A stretch of DNA of 64,000 nt from Sipunculus nudus (Eukaryota > Annelida > Sipuncula > Golfingiida > Sipunculidae), in contig CM049309.1 of the NCBI GenBank assembly GCA_026874595.1, positions 24,989,033 to 25,053,032 of the forward strand. Reading direction: 5' to 3'. The stretch's first letter is position 1. Each line of letters opens with the position of its first letter. This document shows positions 52,223 through 63,185 of the stretch, one piece after another. The translations under genes and the position numbers were made by a program. Under the pieces are notes generated by a model that was given only the letters and a program-made list of their open reading frames with translations, was not told where the DNA came from and searched no databases.

Positions 52223-55200
52223 CTGGTTGGACCATTGCTGCTGACTGATGCCCCCTCTAGTTGGACCATTGCTGCTGTCTGATGGCCCCCTCTAGTTGGA
52301 CCATTGCTGCTGTCTGATGGCCCCTTCTAGTTGGACCATTGCTGCTGACTGATGCCCCCCCCTAGTTGGACCATTGCTGCTGACTGATGCCCCCCCCCTG
52401 CTTGGACCATTGCTGCTGACTGAAGGCCCCTCTAGCTGGACCTTTGCTGCTGACTGAGTTCACTCTAGTTGGACCTCTGCTGCTGACTCAGAGCGCCCCC
52501 CCCTAGTTGGACCATTGCTGCTGACTGATGCCCCCCCCCCCAGTTGGACCATTGCTGCTGACTGAAGGCCCCTCTAGTTGGACCTTTGCTGCTGACTGAG
52601 TGCCCCCTCTAGTTGGACCATTGCTGCTGACTGAGGGCCCCCTCTAGTTGGACCATTGCTGCTGACTGATGGCCCCCTCTAGTTGGACCATTGCTGCTGA
52701 CTGATGGCCCCCTCTAGTTGGACCATTGCTGCTGACTAGTGCCCTCCCCCCCCACTAGTTGGACCATTGCTGCTGACTGAAGGCCCCTCTAGCTGGACCT
52801 TTGCTGCTGACTGAGGACCCCTCTAGTTGGACCTTTGCTGCTGACTGATGGCCCCCTCTAGTTGGACCATTGCTGCTGACTGATTGCCCCCTCTAGTTGG
52901 ACCATTGCAGCTGACTGATGGCCCCCTCTAGTTGGACCATTGCTGCTGACTAATGCCCTCCCCCCCACTAGTTGGACCATTGCTGCTGACTGAAGGCCCC
53001 TCTAGCTGGACCTTTGCTGCTGACTGAGGACCCCTCTTGTTGGACCTTTGCTGCTGACTGATGGCCCCCTCTAGTTGGACCATTGCTGCTGACTGATTGC
53101 CCCCTCTAGTTGGACCATTGCAGCTGACTGATGGCCCCCTCTAGTTGGAATATTGCTGCTGAATGAGGGCCCCTCTAGTTGGACCATTGCTGCTGACTGA
53201 TGCCCCCCCCCCCCTCCCAGTTGGACCATTGCTGCTGACTGAAGGCCCCTCTAGCTGGACCTTTGCTGCTGACTGAGGGCCCCTCTAGTTGGACCTTTGC
53301 TGCTGACTGAGAGCCCCCCCCCCCCCTAGTTGGACCATTGCTGCTGACTGATGGCCCCCTCTAGTTGGACCATTACTGCTGACTGATGGCCCCCTCTAGT
53401 TGGACCATTGCTGCTGACTGATGGCCCCCTCTAGTTGGACCTTTGCTGCTGAATGAGGGCCCCTCTAGTTGGACCATTGCTGCTGACTGATGGCCCCCTC
53501 TAGCTGGAACATTGCTGCTGAATGATGGCCCCCTCTAGTTTGACCACTGCTGCTGACTGAGGGCCCCTCTAGCTGTACCTTTGCTGCTGACTGAGGGCCC
53601 CCTCTAGTTGGACCATTGCTGCTGAATGAGGGCCCCTCTAGTTGGACCATTGCTGCTGACTGATGGCCCCCTCTATTTGGACCATTGCTGCTGACTGATG
53701 GCCCCCTCTAGTTGGACCATTGCTGCTGTCTGATGGCCCCCTCTAGTTGGACCATTGCTGCTGACTGATCCCCCCCCCCTAGTTGGACCATTGCTGCTGA
53801 CTGAAGGCCCCTCTAGCTGGACCTTTGCTGCTGACTAAGGGCCACTCTAGTTGGACCTTTGCTGCTGAATGATAGCCCCCCCCCCCAGTTGGACCATTGC
53901 TGCTGACTGAGAGCCCCCCCCCTAGTTGGACCATTGCTGCTGACTAATGCCCCCTCTAGTTGGACCATTGCTGCTGTCTGATGGCCCCCTCTAGTTGGAC
54001 CATTGCTGCTGTCTGATGGCCCCTTCTAGTTGGACCATTGCTGCTGACTGATGCCCCCCCCCCTAGTTGGACCATTGCTGCTGACTGATGCCCCCCCTGC
54101 TTGGACCATTGCTGCTGACTGAAGGCCCCTCTAGCTGGACCTTTGCTGCTGACTGAGGGCCACTCTAGTTGGACCTCTGCTGCTGACTCAGAGCCCCCCC
54201 TAGTTGGACCATTGCTGCTGACTGATGCCCCCCCCCCAGTTGGACCATTGCCGCTGACTGAAGGCCCCTCTAGTTGGACCTTTGCTGCTGACTGATGGCC
54301 CCCTCTAGTTGGACCATTGCTGCTGACTGATGGCCCCCTCTAGTTGGACCATTGCTGCTGACTGAGGGCCTCTCTAGATCGACCTTTGTTGCTGACTGAG
54401 GGCCCCTCTAGCTGGACCTTTGCTGCTGACTAAGGGCCCCCTCTAGTTGGACCATTGCTGCTGACTGATGGCCCCTCTAGTTGGACCTTAGCTGCTGACT
54501 GAAGGCCCCTCTAGTTGGACCTTCTCTGTTGACTGAGGGCCCCTCTAGTTGGACAATTGCTGCTGATTGAGCGCCACTCCAGTTGGACCTTTGCTGCTGA
54601 CTGATGCCCCCCCCCCCCTGCTTGGACCATTGCTGCTGACTGAAGGCCCCTCTAGCTGGACCTTTGCTGCTGACTGAGGGCCACTCTAGTTGGACCTCTG
54701 CTGCTGATTCAGAGCCCCCCCTAGTTGGACCATTGCTGCTGACTGATGCCCCCCCCCCCAGTTGGACCATTGCTGCTGACTGAAGGCCCCTCTAGTTGGA
54801 CCTTTGCTGCTGACTGAGTGCCCCCCCCCCCCAGTTGGACCATTGCTGCTGACTGATGGCCCCCTCTAGTTGGACCATTGCTGCTGACTGATGGCCCCTC
54901 TAGTTGGACCATAGCTGCTGACTGAGAGCCCCCCCCCCCCCAGTTGGACCATTGCTGCTGACTGATGGCCCCCTCTAGTTGGACCATTGCTGCTGACTGA
55001 TGGCCCCCTCTAGTTGGACCATTGCTGCTGACTGAGGGCCTCTCTAGCTCGACCATTGCTGCTGACTGATGGCCCCCTCTAGTTGGACCATTGCTGCTGA
55101 CTAATGCCCTGCCCCCCACTAGTTGGACCATTGCTGCTGACTGAAGGCCCCTTTAGCTGGACCTTTGCTGCTGACTGAGGACCCCTCTAGTTGGACCTTT

Positions 55201-58200
55201 GCTGCTGACTGATGGCCCCCTCTAGTTGGACCATTGCTGCTGACTGATTGCCCCCTCTAGTTGGACCATTGCAGCTGACTGATGGCCCCCTCTAGTTGGA
55301 ATATTGCTGCTGAATGAGGGCCCCTCTAGTTGGACCATTGCTGCTGACTGATGCCCCCCCCCCCCCTCCCAGTTGGACCATTGCTGCTGACTGAAGGCCC
55401 CTCTAGCTTGACCTTTGCTGCTGACTGAGGGCCCCTCTAGTTGGACCTTTGCTGCTGACTGAGAGCCCCCCCCCCTAGTTTGACCATTGCTGCTGACTGA
55501 TGGCCCCCTCTAGTTGGACCATTACTGCTGACTGATGGCCCCCTCTAGTTGGACCATTGCTGCTGACTGATGGCCCCCTCTAGTTGGACCTTTGCTGCTG
55601 AATGAGGGCCCCTCTAGTTGGACCATTGCTGCTGACTGATGGCCCCCTCTAGCTGGAACATTGCTGCTGAATGATGGCCCCCTCTAGTTTGACCACTGCT
55701 GCTGACTGAGGGCCCCTCTAGCTGTACCTTTGCTGCTGACTGAGGGCCCCCTCTAGTTGGACCATTGCTGCTGAATGAGGGCCCCTCTAGTTGGACCATT
55801 GCTGCTGACTGATGGCCCCCTCTATTTGGACCATTGCTGCTGACTGATGGCCCCCTCTAGTTGGACCATTGCTGCTGTCTGATGGCCCCCTCTAGTTGGA
55901 CCATTGCTGCTGACTGATGCCCCCCCCCTAGTTGGACCATTGCTGCTGACTGAAGGCCCCTCTAGCTGGACCTTTGCTGCTGACTAAGGGCCACTCTAGT
56001 TGGACCTTTGCTGCTGAATGATAGCCCCCCCCCAGTTGGACCATTGCTGCTGACTGAGAGCCCCCCCCCCCTAGTTGGACCATTGCTGCTGACTGATGCC
56101 CCCTCTAGTTGGACCATTGCTGCTGTCTGATGGCCCCCTCTAGTTGGACCATTGCTGCTGACTGATGCCCCCCCCCTCCCAGTTGGACCATTGCTGCTGA
56201 CTGAAGGCCCCTCTAGCTTGACCTTTGCTGCTGACTGAGGGCCCCTCTAGTTGGACCTTTGCTGCTGACTGAGAGCCCCCCCCCCTAGTTTGACCATTGC
56301 TGCTGACTGATGGCCCCCTCTAGTTGGACCATTACTGCTGACTGATGGCCCCCTCTAGTTGGACCATTGCTGCTGACTGATGGCCCCCTCTAGTTGGACC
56401 TTTGCTGCTGAATGAGGGCCCCTCTAGTTGGACCATTGCTGCTGACTGATGGCCCCCTCTAGCTGGAACATTGCTGCTGAATGATGGCCCCCTCTAGTTT
56501 GACCACTGCTGCTGACTGAGGGCCCCTCTAGCTGTACCTTTGCTGCTGACTGAGGGCCCCCTCTAGTTGGACCATTGCTGCTGAATGAGGGCCCCTCTAG
56601 TTGGACCATTGCTGCTGATTGATGGCCCCCTCTATTTGGACCATTGCTGCTGACTGATGGCCCCCTCTAGTTGGACCATTGCTGCTGTCTGATGGCCCCC
56701 TCTAGTTGGACCATTGCTGCTGACTGATGCCCCCCCCCCTAGTTGGACCATTGCTGCTGACTGAAGGCCCCTCTAGCTGGACCTTTGCTGCTGACTAAGG
56801 GCCACTCTAGTTGGACCTTTGCTGCTGAATGATAGCCCCCCCCCCCCAGTTGGACCATTGCTGCTGACTGAGAGCCCCCCCCCCTAGTTGGACCATTGCT
56901 GCTGACTGATGCCCCCTCTAGTTGGACCAATGCTGCTGTCTGATGGCCCCCTCTAGTTGGACCATTGCTGCTGTCTGATGGCCCCTTCTAGTTGGACCAT
57001 TGCTGCTGACTGATGCCCCCCCCCCTAGTTGGACCATTGCTGCTGACTGATGCCCCCCCCCCTGCTTGGACCATTGCTGCTGACTGAAGGCCCCTCTAGC
57101 TGGACCTTTGCTGCTGACTGAGTTCACTCTAGTTGGACCTCTGCTGCTGACTCAGAGCGCCCCCCCCTAGTTGGACCATTGCTGCTGACTGATGCCCCCC
57201 CCCCCCAGTTGGACCATTGCTGCTGACTGAAGGCCCCTCTAGCTTGACCTTTGCTGCTGACTGAGGGCCCCTCTAGTTGGACCTTTGCTGCTGACTGAGA
57301 GCCCCCCCCCCCTAGTTTGACCATTGCTGCTGACTGATGGCCCCCTCTAGTTGGACCATTACTGCTGACTGATGGCCCCCTCTAGTTGGACCATTGCTGC
57401 TGACTGATGGCCCCCTCTAGTTGGACCTTTGCTGCTGAATGAGGGCCCCTCTAGTTGGACCATTGCTGCTGACTGATGGCCCCCTCTAGCTGGAACATTG
57501 CTGCTGAATGATGGCCCCCTCTAGTTTGACCACTGCTGCTGACTGAGGGCCCCTCTAGCTGGACCTTTGCTGCTGACTGGGGGCCCCCTCTAGTTGGACC
57601 ATTGCTGCTGACTGATGGCCCCCTCTAGCTGGAACATTGCTGCTGAATGATGGCCCCCTCTAGTTGGACCATTGCTGCTGACTGAAGGCCCCTCTAGCTG
57701 GACCTTTGCTGCTGACTAAGGGCCACTCTAGTTGGACCATTGCTGCTGAATGAGGGCCCCTCTAGTTGGACCATTGCTGCTGACTGATGGCCCCCTCTAT
57801 TTGGACCATTGCTGCTGACTGATGGCCCCCTCTAGTTGGACCATTGCTGCTGTCTGATGGCCCCCTCTAGTTGGACCATTGCTGCTGACTGATGCCCCCC
57901 CCCCCCTAGTTGGACCATTGCTGCTGACTGAAGGCCCCTCTAGCTGGACCTTTGCTGCTGACTAAGGGCCACTCTAGTTGGACCTTTGCTGCTGAATGAT
58001 AGCCCCCCCCCAGTTGGACCATTGCTGCTGACTGAGAGCCCCCCCCCCCTAGTTGGACCATTGCTGCTGACTGATGCCCCCTCTAGTTGGACCATTGCTG
58101 CTGTCTGATGGCCCCCTCTAGTTGGACCATTGCTGCTGTCTGATGGCCCCTTCTAGTTGGACCATTGCTGCTGACTGATGCCCCCCCCCCTAGTTGGACC

Positions 58201-59084
58201 ATTGCTGCTGACTGATGCCCCCCCCCCCTGCTTGGACCATTGCTGCTGACTGAAGGCCCCTCTAGCTGGACCTTTGCTGCTGACTGAGTTCACTCTAGTT
58301 GGACCTCTGCTGCTGACTCAGAGCGCCCCCCCCCTAGTTGGACCATTGCTGCTGACTGATGCCCCCCCCCCCCCCCCCCAGTTGGACCATTGCTGCTGAC
58401 TGAAGGCCCCTCTAGCTTGACCTTTGCTGCTGACTGAGGGCCCCTCTAGTTGGACCTTTGCTGCTGACTGAGAGCCCCCCCCCCCTAGTTTGACCATTGC
58501 TGCTGACTGATGGCCCCCTCTAGTTGGACCATTACTGCTGACTGATGGCCCCCTCTAGTTGGACCATTGCTGCTGACTGATGGCCCCCTCTAGTTGGACC
58601 TTTGCTGCTGAATGAGGGCCCCTCTAGTTGGACCATTGCTGCTGACTGATGGCCCCCTCTAGCTGGAACATTGCTGCTGAATGATGGCCCCCTCTAGTTT
58701 GACCACTGCTGCTGACTGAGGGCCCCTCTAGCTGGACCTTTGCTGCTGACTGGGGGCCCCCTCTAGTTGGACCATTGCTGCTGAATGAGGGCCCCTCTAG
58801 TTGGACCATTGCTGCTGACTGATGGCCCCCTCTATTTGGACCATTGCTGCTGACTGATGGCCCCCTCTAGTTGGACCATTGCTGCTGTCTGATGGCCCCC
58901 TCTAGTTGGACCATTGCTGCTGACTGATGCCCCCCCCCCCTAGTTGGACCATTGCTGCTGACTGAAGGCCCCTCTAGCTGGACCTTTGCTGCTGACTAAG
59001 GGCCACTCTAGTTGGACCTTTGCTGCTGAATGATAGCCCCCCCCCCCCAGTTGGACCATTGCTGCTGACTGAGAGCCCCCCCCC
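52223..59084. repeat. 6.86-kb-period array block, first period
   Basis: Two private variants recur one period later: ccctggttgg at 52223 and 59085 (6862 bp apart) and gactagtgccctcc at 52737 and 59608 (6871 bp apart). Within the period, smaller modules alternate, with ggaatatt at 53147 and 55298. A truncated module near 56160 lacks that marker and joins directly at gatgcccccccctcccag. The extra 115-130 bp around 57600-57740 duplicates the ctggaacattg and ctaagggccactc units. Confidence 0.75.
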
Positions 59085-61750
59085 CTGGTTGGACCATTGC
59101 TGCTGACTGATGCCCCCTCTAGTTGGACCATTGCTGCTGTCTGATGGCCCCCTCTAGTTGGACCATTGCTGCTGTCTGATGGCCCCTTCTAGTTGGACCA
59201 TTGCTGCTGACTGATGCCCCCCCCCTAGTTGGACCATTGCTGCTGACTGATGCCCCCCCCCCTGCTTGGACCATTGCTGCTGACTGAAGGCCCCTCTAGC
59301 TGGACCTTTGCTGCTGACTGAGTTCACTCTAGTTGGACCTCTGCTGCTGACTCAGAGCGCCCCCCCCCCCTAGTTGGACCATTGCTGCTGACTGATGCCC
59401 CCCCCCCCCCCCCAGTTGGACCATTGCTGCTGACTGAAGGCCCCTCTAGTTGGACCTTTGCTGCTGACTGAGTGCCCCCTCTAGTTGGACCATTGCTGCT
59501 GACTGAGGGCCCCCTCTAGTTGGACCATTGCTGCTGACTGATGGCCCCCTCTAGTTGGACCATTGCTGCTGACTGATGGCCCCCTCTAGTTGGACCATTG
59601 CTGCTGACTAGTGCCCTCCCCCCCACTAGTTGGACCATTGCTGCTGACTGAAGGCCCCTCTAGCTGGACCTTTGCTGCTGACTGAGGACCCCTCTAGTTG
59701 GACCTTTGCTGCTGACTGATGGCCCCCTCTAGTTGGACCATTGCTGCTGACTGATTGCCCCCTCTAGTTGGACCATTGCAGCTGACTGATGGCCCCCTCT
59801 AGTTGGACCATTGCTGCTGACTAATGCCCTCCCCCCCACTAGTTGGACCATTGCTGCTGACTGAAGGCCCCTCTAGCTGGACCTTTGCTGCTGACTGAGG
59901 ACCCCTCTAGTTGGACCTTTGCTGCTGACTGATGGCCCCCTCTAGTTGGACCATTGCTGCTGACTGATTGCCCCCTCTAGTTGGACCATTGCAGCTGACT
60001 GATGGCCCCCTCTAGTTGGAATATTGCTGCTGAATGAGGGCCCCTCTAGTTGGACCATTGCTGCTGACTGATGCCCCCCCCCCCTCCCAGTTGGACCATT
60101 GCTGCTGACTGAAGGCCCCTCTAGCTGGACCTTTGCTGCTGACTGAGGGCCCCTCTAGTTGGACCTTTGCTGCTGACTGAGAGCCCCCCCCCCCCTAGTT
60201 GGACCATTGCTGCTGACTGATGGCCCCCTCTAGTTGGACCATTACTGCTGACTGATGGCCCCCTCTAGTTGGACCATTGCTGCTGACTGATGGCCCCCTC
60301 TAGTTGGACCTTTGCTGCTGAATGAGGGCCCCTCTAGTTGGACCATTGCTGCTGACTGATGGCCCCCTCTAGCTGGAACATTGCTGCTGAATGATGGCCC
60401 CCTCTAGTTTGACCACTGCTGCTGACTGAGGGCCCCTCTAGCTGTACCTTTGCTGCTGACTGAGGGCCCCCTCTAGTTGGACCATTGCTGCTGAATGAGG
60501 GCCCTCTAGTTGGACCATTGCTGCTGACTGATGGCCCCCTCTATTTGGACCATTGCTGCTGACTGATGGCCCCCTCTAGTTGGACCATTGCTGCTGTCTG
60601 ATGGCCCCCTCTAGTTGGACCATTGCTGCTGACTGATCCCCCCCCCCCTAGTTGGACCATTGCTGCTGACTGAAGGCCCCTCTAGCTGGACCTTTGCTGC
60701 TGACTAAGGGCCACTCTAGTTGGACCTTTGCTGCTGAATGATAGCCCCCCCCCCCCCCAGTTGGACCATTGCTGCTGACTGAGAGCCCCCCCCCCCTAGT
60801 TGGACCATTGCTGCTGACTGATGCCCCCTCTAGTTGGACCATTGCTGCTGTCTGATGGCCCCCTCTAGTTGGACCATTGCTGCTGTCTGATGGCCCCTTC
60901 TAGTTGGACCATTGCTGCTGACTGATGCCCCCCCCCCCTAGTTGGACCATTGCTGCTGACTGATGCCCCCCCTGCTTGGACCATTGCTGCTGACTGAAGG
61001 CCCCTCTAGCTGGACCTTTGCTGCTGACTGAGGGCCACTCTAGTTGGACCTCTGCTGCTGACTCAGAGCCCCCCCTAGTTGGACCATTGCTGCTGACTGA
61101 TGCCCCCCCCCCCCCCAGTTGGACCATTGCCGCTGACTGAAGGCCCCTCTAGTTGGACCTTTGCTGCTGACTGAGTGCCCCCCCCCCTAGTTGGACCATT
61201 GCTGCTGACTGATGGCCCCCTCTAGTTGGACCATTGCTGCTGACTGAGGGCCTCTCTAGCTCGACCTTTGCTGCTGACTGAGGGCCCCTCTAGCTGGACC
61301 TTTGCTGCTGACTGAGGGCCCCCTCTAGTTGAACCATTGCTGCTGAATGAGGGCCCCTCTAGTTGGACCATTGCTGCTGACTGATGGCCCCCTCTAGTTG
61401 GACCATTGCTGCTGACTGATGGCCCCTCAGTTGAACCTTTGCTGCTGACTGAGGGGCCCCTAGCTAAACCTTTTCCTGCTGACTGATGGCCCCTCTAGTT
61501 GGACCATTGCTGCTGACTGAGAGCCCCCCCCCCCCAGTTGGACCATTGCTGCTGACTGATGGCCCCCTCTAGTTGGACCATTGCTGCTGACTGATGGCCC
61601 CCTCTAGTTGGACCATTGCTGCTGACTTAGGGCCTCTCTAGCTCGACCTTTGTTGCTGACTGAGGGCCCCTCTAGCTGGACCTTTGCTGCTGACTGAGGA
61701 CCCCTCTAGTTGGACCTTTGCTGCTGACTGATGGCCCCCTCTAGTTGGAC
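59085..61750. repeat. 6.86-kb-period array block, start of second period
   Basis: Continues the order seen from 52223: ccctggttgg (59085), gactagtgccctcc (59608), its six-unit duplicate (tgactaatg at 59818, 213 bp on) and ggaatatt (60018). The match then passes into the aggggcccctagctaaacc module at about 61451. Confidence 0.72.
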
Positions 61751-63185
61751 AATTGCTGCTGATTGAGCGCCACTCCAGTTGGACCTTTGCTGCTGACTGT
61801 GGGCCCCCCTAGTTGGACAATTCCTGCTGACTGAGGGCCCCTCTAGTTTGACCTTTGCTGCTGATTGAGGGCCCCTCAGTTGACCTTTGCTGCTGACTGA
61901 GGGCTCCTTTAGCTGGACCTTTGCTGCTGACTGAGGGCCACTCTAGTTGGACCTCTGCTGCTGACTCAGAGCCCCCCCTAGTTGGACCATTGCTGCTGAC
62001 TGAAGGCCCCTCTAGCTGGACCTTTGCTGCTGACTGAGGGCCACTCTAGTTGGACCTCTGCTGCTGACTCAGAGCCCCCCCTAGTTGGACCATTGCTGCT
62101 GTCTGATGCCCCCCCCCCCCAGTTGGACCATTGCTGCTGACTGAAGGCCCCTCTAGTTGGACCGTTGCTGCTGACTGAGTGCCCCCCCCCCTAGTTGGAC
62201 CATTGCTGCTGACTGATGGCCCCCTCTAGTTGGACCATTGGTGCTGACTGATGGCCCCTCTAGTTGGACCATAGCTGCTGACTGAGAGCCCCCCCCCCCC
62301 CCCCCCCCCAGTTGGACCATTGCTGCTGACTGATGGCCCCCTCTAGTTGGACCTTTGCTGCTGACTGATGGCCCCCTCTAGTTGGACCATTGCTGCTGAC
62401 TGAGGGCCTCTCTAGCTCGACCTTTGCTGCTGACTGAGGGCCCCTCTAGCTGGACCTTTGCTGCTGACTGAGGGCCCCCTCTAGTTGAATCATTGCTGCT
62501 GAATGAGGGCCCCTCTAGTTGGACCATTGCTGCTGACTGATGGCCCCCTCTAGTTGGACCATTGCTGCTGACTGATGGCCCCTCAGTTGAACCTTTGCTG
62601 CTGACTGAGGGGCCCCTAGCTAAACCTTTTCCTGCTGACTGATGGCCCCTCTAGTTGGACCATTGCTGCTGACTGAGAGCCCCCCCCCCCCCAGTTGGAC
62701 CATTGCTGCTGACTGATGGCCCCCTCTAGTTGGACCATTGCTGCTGACTGATGGCCCCCTCTAGTTGGACCATTGCTGCTGACTGAGGGCCTCTCTAGCT
62801 CGACCTTTGCTGCTGACTGAGGGCCCCTCTAGCTGGACCTTTGCTGCTGACTAAGGGCCCCCTCTAGTTGGACCATTGCTGCTGACTGATGGCCCCTCTA
62901 GTTGGACCTTAGCTGCTGACTGAGGGCCCCTCTAGTTGGACCTTCTCTGTTGACTGAGGGCCCCTCTAAGTGGACAATTGCTGCTGATTGAGCGCCACTC
63001 CAGTTGGACCTTTGCTGCTGACTGTGGGCCCCCCTAGTTGGACAATTCCTGCTGACTGAGGGCCCCTCTAGTTTGACCTTTGCTGCTGATTGAGGGCCCC
63101 TCAGTTGACCTTTGCTGCTGACTGAGGGCTCCTTTAGCTTGACCTTTGCTGCTGACTGATGGCCCCTTTAGTTGGACCTTTTCTG
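61751..63185. repeat. Right end of the array
   Basis: Contains the second gagcgccactcc / gacaattcctgctg run of this region (near 61765 and 62990) and the aggggcccctagctaaacc unit at about 62607. It also holds the longest C tract of the window, 21 C at 62289-62309. The last units degrade (cctttagcttgacc, ggccccttta) and end in gttggaccttttctg at 63185, where the foldback element begins. Confidence 0.8.
62289..62309. repeat. Longest C tract in the array (21 C)
   Basis: Twenty-one consecutive C in a gagag-type joint, in place of the usual 5 to 15. Other long tracts are 18 C at 58362-58379 and 14 C at 932-945. On the minus strand these are G runs long enough to form G-quadruplexes on their own. 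Length is prone to sequencing error, so the exact count is uncertain. Confidence 0.7.

Larger units (their letters stand above)
914..63185. repeat. Giant tandem array of a 34-35 bp GC-rich unit
   Basis: The whole interval is head-to-tail copies of one unit. The commonest form is 35 bp: agttggaccattgctgc, then tgactgatggccccctct. A 34 bp form uses gagggcccctctag at the joint. Further forms replace the joint with a C tract (for example gagagcccccccc(t)agttgg or gatgccccccccagttgg), and shorter forms lack actga (gctgctggggcccc near 1310 and 1930) or have a cccctcagttga joint. At about 34.5 bp per unit the array holds roughly 1,800 copies (estimate). All units I read have the same orientation, and no unrelated insertion interrupts the array apart from 1605-1643. 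Base content is about 57% GC in the common unit, against clearly AT-rich flanks. No gene is supported: minus-strand frames cycle through QSAAMVQLE, VSSNGPTRG and ISQQQWSN because unit length is not a multiple of three, and they stop at the TAG formed by ctagttgg. Confidence 0.98.

Noticed and set aside
1943-61127. Dozens of minus-strand frames of 60-169 codons with MVQLEG, SVSSNGPTRG and ISQQQWSN motifs
   Set aside because: They are the three frames of the same tandem unit joined by frame shifts of one or two bases per unit. All end at a TAG built into the unit and they overlap each other in different frames. No initiation context, splice signals or codon bias supports a gene.
914-63185. CRISPR array (regular repeats of about 35 bp)
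   Set aside because: There are no unique spacers; units abut directly and vary throughout. Flanks are eukaryotic in character and no cas-like genes are present.
914-63185. CTG trinucleotide expansion
   Set aside because: Each unit has only gctgctga, two or three CTG-like triplets, and the period is 34-35 bp, not 3 bp.
914-63185. Telomeric repeat or CENP-B box-bearing centromeric satellite
   Set aside because: No TTAGGG-like repeats and no sequence like the CENP-B box (TTCG....CGGGA) in the unit. A centromeric location is not excluded, only unsupported.
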